NCBI GenBank assembly: GCA_029975295.1
Contig: JARKPK010000086.1
Location: 1-64,000 of the forward strand
Source: Thermoguttaceae bacterium
GTDB taxonomy: Bacteria > Planctomycetota > Planctomycetia > Pirellulales > Thermoguttaceae
Length of the DNA stretch: 64,000 nt
Direction of reading: 5' to 3'
This document shows, piece after piece, positions 57,798-64,000 of this stretch. The position numbers were made by a program, and so were the translations under genes. The stretch's first letter is position 1. Each line of letters starts with the position of its first letter. A model generated the notes under the pieces. It was not told the origin of the DNA. It did not search any database and was given only the letters and a program-made list of their open reading frames with translations.

Positions 57798-59539
57798 AGA
57801 GCGATGGGATGAAAGGTAAGATTGTATCCGTTTTCGGCAGTTTGGTGATCGCGGAGATGGAGGGCCGAGTGGTGCAGAACTCGGTCGGGCACTGCGTGCG
57901 CTCCGACGGCACCCGGCTGCTGAGCGAAGTGATTCGCGTGCGCGGCCAATTGGCCGACCTGCAAGTGTTTGAAGAAACACGCGGGTTGCGAGCCGGCGAC
58001 GACGTCGAGTTCGGCTCGGAGATGCTCTCGGTGGTGCTTGGGCCGGGGCTGCTCGGCCAGATTTACGACGGGCTGCAAAACCCGCTTCCGCAACTAGCCG
58101 AACAGGTCGGTTACTTCCTCAAGCCGGGGCTGTACATTCACGGGCTGCCCACCACGATCCAATGGGAATTCACTCCGACGGCGCGGCCGGGCGACATCGT
58201 TTCCGCCGGCGACACGCTGGGCACCGTGCCCGAAGGAATCTTCACGCATCGCATCATGGCGCCGTTTCGGCATCGCGAGAAGCTGACGGTGGAGAAAGTG
58301 GTTCCGGCCGGCCGCTACACGGTGGAAGACGAGATTGCCGTGTTGGCCGACGCAGCCGGACGGAATGTCAGCGTTTCCATGCAGCAGACTTGGCCGGTGA
58401 AGCTGGCGCTGAACGTGTCGCGCCGACGCCTCATGCCGACCGATCCGTTGGTAACGCGCGTGCGCATCATCGACTCGGTGTTCCCGATTGTCCGCGGCGG
58501 CACGTACTGCATTCCCGGGCCGTTCGGGGCGGGCAAGACGGTGTTGCAGCAAATCATCTCGCGCTATGCCGAGATTGATGTCGTGGTGATCGCCGCCTGC
58601 GGCGAGCGCGCGGGCGAGGTCGTGGAAACGCTCCGCGATTTCCCGAAGATCATCGATCCTCGCACCGGGCGGAGCCTGATGGAGCGGACGATCATCGTGT
58701 GCAACACCTCTGCGATGCCCGTGGCCGCGCGCGAGGCCTCGGTGTACACCGGGGCGACCATGGCCGAATACTATCGGCAGATGGGCCTCGACGTGTTGCT
58801 GCTGGCCGATTCGACTTCGCGGTGGGCGCAGGCGATGCGCGAGCTTTCCGGCCGGCTGGAGGAGATTCCCGGCGAGGAGGCGTTTCCGGCCTATCTCGAA
58901 AGCCGGATTGCGGCGTTTTACGAGCGGGCCGGAACGATCGAACTGGCCGACGGCCGCCGCGGTTCGCTGACCATCGGCGGCACGGTCAGCCCGGCCGGTG
59001 GGAACTTCGAGGAGCCGGTCACGCAGGGAACGCTGAAGGTGGTTGGCGCGTTTTTGGGGCTTTCGCGGGGGCGGAGCGACGCGCGCCGCTTCCCGGCGAT
59101 CGACCCGCTCGACTCGTGGAGCAAGTATCGGGGAATCATCGACCCGGACAAAGTCGCCCGCATGCGGCGCCTCTTGGCCCAAGGCAACGACGTGCGCCAG
59201 ATGATGACGGTGGTGGGCGAGGAAGGCACCTCGGCCGAAGACTTCGTCGTGGCGTTGAAGGCCGAGTTCTTCGATCAATGCATTTTGCAGCAGAACGCCT
59301 TCGACGATGTTGACGGCGCCACGCCCGCCGAGCGGCAGCGGTTCATGTTCGAAAAGGCCTGTCAGATCATCGATTTGGAACTGGGCCAATTGGACAAGAG
59401 CCACCTGCGCGAATTGATGGTTCGCGCCGCCGATCTGTTCCGCAACTGGAATTATGCCGCGGAGGGAACGGAGGAGTACGATCGCTGGCTGCAAGAGATT
59501 GACCGGTTCATTGCCGACCGAGGACGACCAAGACCATGA
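57794..59539 (+). CDS. V-type ATPase subunit A (catalytic)
   Basis: Catalytic head subunit of 581 residues. It has the N-terminal beta-barrel ([26 protein letters not shown]), the non-homologous insert ([22 protein letters not shown]) typical of A subunits, Walker [13 protein letters not shown] (about residue 245), the catalytic Glu in [10 protein letters not shown] and [17 protein letters not shown]. The ATG lies in ATGA shared with the DUF2764 stop. The direction of action (ATP synthesis or ion pumping) cannot be read from sequence. Confidence 0.97.
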   Translation: MKSDGMKGKIVSVFGSLVIAEMEGRVVQNSVGHCVRSDGTRLLSEVIRVRGQLADLQVFEETRGLRAGDDVEFGSEMLSVVLGPGLLGQIYDGLQNPLPQLAEQVGYFLKPGLYIHGLPTTIQWEFTPTARPGDIVSAGDTLGTVPEGIFTHRIMAPFRHREKLTVEKVVPAGRYTVEDEIAVLADAAGRNVSVSMQQTWPVKLALNVSRRRLMPTDPLVTRVRIIDSVFPIVRGGTYCIPGPFGAGKTVLQQIISRYAEIDVVVIAACGERAGEVVETLRDFPKIIDPRTGRSLMERTIIVCNTSAMPVAAREASVYTGATMAEYYRQMGLDVLLLADSTSRWAQAMRELSGRLEEIPGEEAFPAYLESRIAAFYERAGTIELADGRRGSLTIGGTVSPAGGNFEEPVTQGTLKVVGAFLGLSRGRSDARRFPAIDPLDSWSKYRGIIDPDKVARMRRLLAQGNDVRQMMTVVGEEGTSAEDFVVALKAEFFDQCILQQNAFDDVDGATPAERQRFMFEKACQIIDLELGQLDKSHLRELMVRAADLFRNWNYAAEGTEEYDRWLQEIDRFIADRGRPRP

Positions 59540-60834
59540 GAAAGTATTTTGATTCGATTCAGCGAATCGCCGGCAATGTGGTGACGGTGCGCGCCCCAGA
59601 TGTTGGCTACGACGAATTGGCGATCATCAGCACCTCGCGCGGCGACTCGTTGGCGCAAGTCATCGGGATCGAGAGGCAAGAAGTCAGTTTGCAGGTGTTT
59701 GCCGGCTCGCAAGGCGTTTCCAACAACGACCGCGTGCGCTTTCTGCACCGGCCGATGCAGGTTCCCTTTTCCGAAGCGTTGTTCGGGCGCGTGTTCGACG
59801 GCTCGGCGCGGCCCCGAGACGGCCGTGGTCCGGTCGAGGGCACTCCGCTCGACATCGGTTCCCCGGTGATCAATCCCGTTCGCCGCCGCATGCCCGATCG
59901 GATGATCGCCACGGGCATCCCGATGATCGACGTGTTCAACACGCTGGTGGAATCGCAGAAGTTGCCGATTTTCTCGGTGGCCGGCGAGCCGTACAACGAG
60001 CTCTTGGCCCGCATCGGACTCCAGGCCGACGCCGACATCATCATTCTCGGCGGCATGGGGCTGCGGCACGACGACTACTTGAAGTTTCGCAACGCCTTCG
60101 AGGAGGGCGGGGTGCTGGGCCGCGCCATCCTTTTCATTCACACGGCCGCCGATCCCGTGGTCGAGTGTTTGATGGTGCCCGACTTGTGTTTGGCCGTCGG
60201 CGAGCAACTGGCGTTGCAGGGCAAACGCGTGCTGGTGTTGCTGACCGACATGACGGCCTTCGCCGACGCGCTGAAAGAGATCGCTATTACGATGGAGCAG
60301 ATTCCCTCGAATCGGGGCTACCCGGGCGATCTCTACACTCAGTTGGCCAAGCGCTACGAGAAGGCCGTCGATTTCGACGAGGCCGGCTCGATGACCGTAT
60401 TGGCCTGCGTCACTATGCCTGGCGACGATGTGACCCATCCGGTGCCCGACAACACGGGCTACATCACCGAGGGGCAGTTCTACCTGCGCAACGGGCGGAT
60501 CGAGCCGTTCGGCTCGCTGTCGCGGTTGAAGCAGCAGGTGAACGGCAAAACTCGCGACGACCATCGCGCCATTATGGACGCTTGCATTCAGTTGTACGCG
60601 CTGTGCCGCGAGAGCCGCGAGAAACGCGACATGGGCTTCGAGATGTCGGATTGGGATCGGAAGTTGCTCAAGTACGGAATGCTTTTCGAGCGGAAGATCA
60701 TGGATTTGTCGATCAACATTCCGTTGTTCGACGCCCTCGATCGCTGTTGGCGGATTTTGGCCGACTGCTTCGACCCGGCGGAAACCGGCATTCGCCGAGC
60801 GATTTCGGAACGTCACTGGCCAAAGGGTGCGTGA
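59536..60834 (+). CDS. V-type ATPase subunit B (regulatory)
   Basis: Non-catalytic head subunit of 432 residues. It has the N-terminal barrel ([28 protein letters not shown]), [45 protein letters not shown], no P-loop where subunit A has one ([14 protein letters not shown]), and [43 protein letters not shown], the usual B signature. The start overlaps the subunit A stop by 4 bases. Confidence 0.97.
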   Translation: MRKYFDSIQRIAGNVVTVRAPDVGYDELAIISTSRGDSLAQVIGIERQEVSLQVFAGSQGVSNNDRVRFLHRPMQVPFSEALFGRVFDGSARPRDGRGPVEGTPLDIGSPVINPVRRRMPDRMIATGIPMIDVFNTLVESQKLPIFSVAGEPYNELLARIGLQADADIIILGGMGLRHDDYLKFRNAFEEGGVLGRAILFIHTAADPVVECLMVPDLCLAVGEQLALQGKRVLVLLTDMTAFADALKEIAITMEQIPSNRGYPGDLYTQLAKRYEKAVDFDEAGSMTVLACVTMPGDDVTHPVPDNTGYITEGQFYLRNGRIEPFGSLSRLKQQVNGKTRDDHRAIMDACIQLYALCRESREKRDMGFEMSDWDRKLLKYGMLFERKIMDLSINIPLFDALDRCWRILADCFDPAETGIRRAISERHWPKGA

Positions 60835-60847
60835 GGTACGTTGGCCC

Positions 60848-61525
60848 ATGGCTGCGAAAATCAAGTTGACCCGCCCGGAACTGAAGCGCTATCGGGATCG
60901 GCTTGTGCGATTTCAGCGTTACTTGCCGATGCTGAAGCTCAAACAGCAGCAGCTTCAAGTGACGTTGCGCGAAATTGCCGATCGGCGCCGCGAGGCGGAG
61001 AAAGCGGCTGACGAGGCGGCCGAACAGGTCGAACGGTATTCGTCCGTGCTTCGCGACTTGCCGGGCATGCCGATGCAAAAGCTGGCCGCGGCCGAAGAGG
61101 TGCGCACGTCGGTGCGCAATATCGCCGGGGTGGAGATTCCCGTCTTGGAAGAGGTGGTTTTTCCCGTGGCGGAGTACAGCCTGTTCGCCACTCCGGCATG
61201 GGTGGACCAGGCGTTGGCGGACTTGCGCGAGAAGGCGCGGCGCAAGGCCGCCGTCGAGGTGCTGTGCCAAGAAGAGGCCGTGTTGCATCGCGAGTTGTCG
61301 CGCACCATTCAGCGAGTCAACCTTTTCGAGAAGATCGTCATTCCGCAGTGCCGCGAGGCCATTCGCCGCATCCGCATCAAGCTGGGGGATGAAATGACCG
61401 CCGGCGTGGGACGGGCCAAGATCGCCAAGGGCAAGCTTGCCGAGGCCTTTGTCAATGCGCCGGACGACGCAATTGCGCTGGCCGAGCAGTCGGCCGCGGG
61501 CGAGACGGAAGGGGCTCAGTCATGA
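60848..61525 (+). CDS. V-type ATPase subunit D
   Basis: Central-shaft subunit of 225 residues, a long antiparallel coiled coil. KIKLTRPELKRYRDRLVRFQRYLPMLKLKQQQLQ at the N-terminus and RRIQRVNLFEKIVIP-like ARTIQRVNLFEKIVIPQC (seen as SRTIQRVNLFEKIVIPQC) at the C-terminal half are diagnostic. The ATG at 60848, 13 bases after the B stop, starts the family-like part; a GTG at 60827 would overlap B. The stop overlaps subunit I by ATGA. Confidence 0.94.
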   Translation: MAAKIKLTRPELKRYRDRLVRFQRYLPMLKLKQQQLQVTLREIADRRREAEKAADEAAEQVERYSSVLRDLPGMPMQKLAAAEEVRTSVRNIAGVEIPVLEEVVFPVAEYSLFATPAWVDQALADLREKARRKAAVEVLCQEEAVLHRELSRTIQRVNLFEKIVIPQCREAIRRIRIKLGDEMTAGVGRAKIAKGKLAEAFVNAPDDAIALAEQSAAGETEGAQS

Positions 61526-63366
61526 TCGTCGCCATGCGCAAGGTCTTTGTCGTGGGTCGGCTCCGCGACCAAGAACGACTGCTGGAAACGATTCGGGACG
61601 AGGGCGTGGTTCACCTCGTTGCCGACGATCCCTCGCGCGCCGTTGCCGATGATCAAACGCGCGATCGCGTGCGCACGCTGCAACGGGCGCTTCAAGTGCT
61701 CCACGGCATCCAGCCGCAAGGCGCGCCGCCCGAGCTTCCGCCCGTCGAAGCCGCCTATCGCGTGTTGGAAATCGAACACCGCAGCGCCGAGTGCAACAAC
61801 CGGCTGGCGGCCTTGAGCCATCAATTGGCTCAGCTCGATCTATGGGGCGACATGCGGCTGGAATGGATCGAGTCGCTCCGCGAGGCGGGCATCGACGTGC
61901 AGTTCTTCGCCCTGTCGGCGGCCGACGCGTCGGCGATCGACGCACCGTGCCGGGCGATTGTCGGCGAGTTGTCCGATGGCCGGCTGGTCGCGGCCGTGGC
62001 TTTGCGGCGCGCCGCCGAAACAGCGCGCGCCGAGCCGGTGCAAGACGTGTCGGATCGAGAATCTGCGGCGACAACGGCCGGCGCAAGCGACGCGTGCCGG
62101 TTGCCCGAGGGCGCGACGCCGATTCCCTTGCCGCCGCGCGACGCTCCTTCGATCCGGGCCGAGGCGGCGCGGATCGAGGCGGCCCTGCGCGAAGATGCCG
62201 CGGAATTGGCTCGGTTGGCTCATCTGGCCGCCGCCATGCAAGAAGAACTGCATCAGCAGGAGCAGAAGGCCGAGTTCACCGCGGCGCTCCGCGGCGGGCT
62301 CGAGCGCGACGAACTGTTTGCCGTGCAAGGCTGGTGCCCCGCCGACAGGACGGCGGCGCTGGCCCAGGCGTTGCAGTCGGCGGGCATCGCCGCAGCCGTT
62401 CAGTGGTTTGAGCCGGCCGAAGACGAACAACCGCCCACGCTCATTCAGGTGCCCTTCTGGGCTCGCCCCATTCAAGGGTTATTCAAGATTCTCGGCACGG
62501 TCGCCGGCTACCGGGAATTCGACGTTTCGATCCCGTTCCTCATTGCGTTGCCGATCTTTGCGGCGATGCTGATTGGCGACGGCGGCTACGGCGCGCTGTT
62601 GCTGCTGGCGTTGATCCTCGGGTATCGCCGCGCGTCGAACATTCTGGGGCCGCAGTTTACGCAATTGATGATTATCGTTTCGAGCGTCACTTTGGTTTGG
62701 GGCCTGGTGTGCGCCACGTTTTTTGGCGTCACCTTGTACGAGCCGTTGATAACGGTCGATCTGAGTGAAGCTTCGCGCAATTTCATGATGCGACTGAGTT
62801 TCGTGATGGGAGCGATCCACCTGAGCATCGCGCAGCTTTGGCAAGCGACGTGCCTGTTCCCCAGTCTTCGTTTTCTCAGCAAGGTGGGCTGGGCGTCTTT
62901 CATCTGGGGAATGTTGGGCGTGGTGCAGTTCTTCGTGCTCAAGTCGCCCCTGGATTGGTCGACGCCCTGGCCGTATTTCCTGGCAGTCGGGGCCGCCCTG
63001 GCGATTCTGTTCCACTACCCTTGCCGGAATCCGCTGAAGATGATCGGCTTCGGACTGGGTGCCTTCCCGCTTTCCATGCTATCTGCCTTTTCGGACGTGA
63101 TCAGCTATGTCCGCCTGATGGCTGTGGGATTGGCCAGCAGCGTGTTGGGCGTCAGTTTCAACCAGATGGCGGTTGGGTTGGACAATTGGCTGCTGACCAT
63201 TCCGATTTTATTGTTCGGCCACGGATTGAACATCGCCCTGGCGATGATCGCCATGTTCGCTCATGGCGTCCGCTTGAATATGCTGGAGTTTTGCAGTCAC
63301 CTCGGCATGCAATGGACGGGGTATGCATTCAGTCCCTTTTCCAAACGAATGATTCGGGAGCAATGA
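61522..63366 (+). CDS. V-type ATPase subunit I (membrane stator)
   Basis: The 614-residue membrane subunit that forms the ion half-channels beside the K ring. The N-terminal half (about 1-320) is cytoplasmic with coiled regions (VEAAYRVLEIEHRSAECNNRL, EAARIEAALREDAAELARL). From about 335 there are six to seven membrane helices (FDVSIPFLIALPIFAAMLIGDGGYGALLLL, VTLVWGLVCATFFG, FVMGAIHLSIAQLWQ, SDVISYVRLMAVGLASSVLG with the essential Arg). DGGYG and ISYVRLMAVGL are family signatures. It overlaps D and K by 4 bases each. Confidence 0.95.
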   Translation: MIVAMRKVFVVGRLRDQERLLETIRDEGVVHLVADDPSRAVADDQTRDRVRTLQRALQVLHGIQPQGAPPELPPVEAAYRVLEIEHRSAECNNRLAALSHQLAQLDLWGDMRLEWIESLREAGIDVQFFALSAADASAIDAPCRAIVGELSDGRLVAAVALRRAAETARAEPVQDVSDRESAATTAGASDACRLPEGATPIPLPPRDAPSIRAEAARIEAALREDAAELARLAHLAAAMQEELHQQEQKAEFTAALRGGLERDELFAVQGWCPADRTAALAQALQSAGIAAAVQWFEPAEDEQPPTLIQVPFWARPIQGLFKILGTVAGYREFDVSIPFLIALPIFAAMLIGDGGYGALLLLALILGYRRASNILGPQFTQLMIIVSSVTLVWGLVCATFFGVTLYEPLITVDLSEASRNFMMRLSFVMGAIHLSIAQLWQATCLFPSLRFLSKVGWASFIWGMLGVVQFFVLKSPLDWSTPWPYFLAVGAALAILFHYPCRNPLKMIGFGLGAFPLSMLSAFSDVISYVRLMAVGLASSVLGVSFNQMAVGLDNWLLTIPILLFGHGLNIALAMIAMFAHGVRLNMLEFCSHLGMQWTGYAFSPFSKRMIREQ

Positions 63367-63902
63367 GTATGGCGACGACGGTGATTCTCGGTGGGCTCTT
63401 CGCGGCGGCTCTGCCGCTGGCCTCGGCGACCACGGACGGGTTCTGGCGGTTCCTGGCCGAATTCGGGGATGTGATCGCGCTGGGGCTCGGCGCAACGGGC
63501 AGCGCGCTCGGAATCGGGCTGGCCGGTCAGGCGGCTGCCGGCGCTTGGGCGAAAGAAGCCCGAGCCGGACGCTCGCTGAGCTTCACCTATGTGATCTTGG
63601 TGGGCATGCCGATGAGCCAAACCCTCTACGCCCTGATCGTGATGAACAACATCCGCTCCGTTCTGAGCAACGAAGCGCTCACCATCAGCCATGCCGGTTT
63701 GCTGCTCGGAATCGGGCTGACCACCGGGCTGGGCGAAATGTTCTCCGCTTGGATGCAGGGAATGATCGGCGCAGCGGGCATTCGCGCCCTGAGCGACGGC
63801 GGCGGCAAGGGGTTCGCCTTTATCATCATCGCCATGGGCGTGGTGGAGACCGTCGGCATCTTCACGATGGTGTTCATGCTCGGCATGATTCCCACGGTTT
63901 GA
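63363..63902 (+). CDS. V-type ATPase subunit K (proteolipid ring), Na+-site pattern
   Basis: A 179-residue tandem-hairpin proteolipid with four helices (about 5-25, 36-60 / 75-100, 110-135, 150-176). Aligning it with the sodium-binding NtpK of Enterococcus hirae from memory, the ligands are kept: Ser85-Gln86 for Thr64-Gln65 (MPMSQTLYAL), Gln132 for Gln110 (MQGMIGAAGI) and Glu162 for Glu139 (GVVETVGIF). This suggests a sodium-coupled ring, by inference. The start overlaps the subunit I stop. It is the last gene of the operon in the window; no F or G subunit gene is seen. Confidence 0.93.
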   Translation: MSMATTVILGGLFAAALPLASATTDGFWRFLAEFGDVIALGLGATGSALGIGLAGQAAAGAWAKEARAGRSLSFTYVILVGMPMSQTLYALIVMNNIRSVLSNEALTISHAGLLLGIGLTTGLGEMFSAWMQGMIGAAGIRALSDGGGKGFAFIIIAMGVVETVGIFTMVFMLGMIPTV

Positions 63903-64000
63903 CGGCGGGCGATTTTGCGCGCCGCCTCCGGGGCTGCCTGCCGATGGCGCCGGGCGGGGCCGGCGCGGGGCGAATCCGGCCTTCCCCAGGGGCGGCGGAG
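63903..64000. other. Window edge after the V-ATPase operon
   Basis: 98 bases, very GC-rich, with no gene or terminator recognised. The operon could continue beyond the window. Confidence 0.4.

Overview
This 64 kb window is chromosomal DNA of a GC-rich bacterium, most likely a planctomycete of the Pirellulales type. I infer this from the gene content: a DUF1559 prepilin-type protein with the H-X9-DG tail, a DUF1080 sugar hydrolase next to a Tat-exported Gfo/Idh/MocA oxidoreductase, a compact V-type ATPase operon, a planctomycete-style lipoprotein with an EF-hand-like motif, a very Cys-rich lipoprotein, and duplicated GroEL. Most of the window is ordinary core genome. The only mobile DNA is the tail of an IS630-type transposase at the left edge, beside a tRNA-Gly(CCC) gene.

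Layout. 0-9.9 kb: transposase remnant, tRNA, a run of non-coding DNA with small repeats, a ketoacyl-synthase homologue that has lost its catalytic Cys, alaS, an orphan radical SAM enzyme of the RiPP C-methyltransferase family, and mgtE. 10.3-12.2 kb: an FtsX/MacB-type permease and ATPase pair. 12.3-20 kb: a nitrogen-storage locus, with cyanophycin synthetase (and a DUF155/RMD1 protein) facing a divergent ABC exporter with an unusual N-terminal extension plus a DUF1854 protein. 20.4-25 kb: a good sigma70-type promoter with a foldable leader or small RNA, then purF, a YceH-family gene and a membrane PP2C phosphatase. 25.4-27.8 kb: two lipoproteins sharing a bidirectional terminator, and a small monooxygenase-fold protein.

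28.3-35.5 kb is a protein-quality cluster: groEL1 (with a GGM tail), groES, groEL2 (without the tail), a strong terminator, dnaJ, grpE, an FmdB-type zinc ribbon and yacG. 35.9-45.3 kb holds a secreted beta-helix protein, biotin ligase, a tsaD/pyrK/pseudouridine-synthase run on the minus strand, tatC with an enlarged periplasmic loop, a PII protein lacking the uridylylation Tyr, and citrate synthase. 46.1-49.2 kb is a short sugar-processing group (DUF1080, Gfo/Idh/MocA, HEAT-like). 49.5-53.8 kb is a translationally coupled FHA / rsgA / hflX run followed by a response regulator-histidine kinase. 54.7-56 kb is the DUF1559 pseudopilin. 56.5-63.9 kb is a tightly overlapping V-type ATPase operon, E - DUF2764 (C-like) - A - B - D - I - K, whose K subunit keeps the residue pattern of Na+-binding rings.

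The strongest leads for something under-described are the cyanophycin locus with its dedicated exporter, the radical SAM maturase with no visible substrate peptide, the structured leader upstream of purF, the acyl-synthase without its nucleophile, and the PII protein with both T-loop Tyr residues changed to Phe. Everything here was read by eye from sequence; no database search was run.
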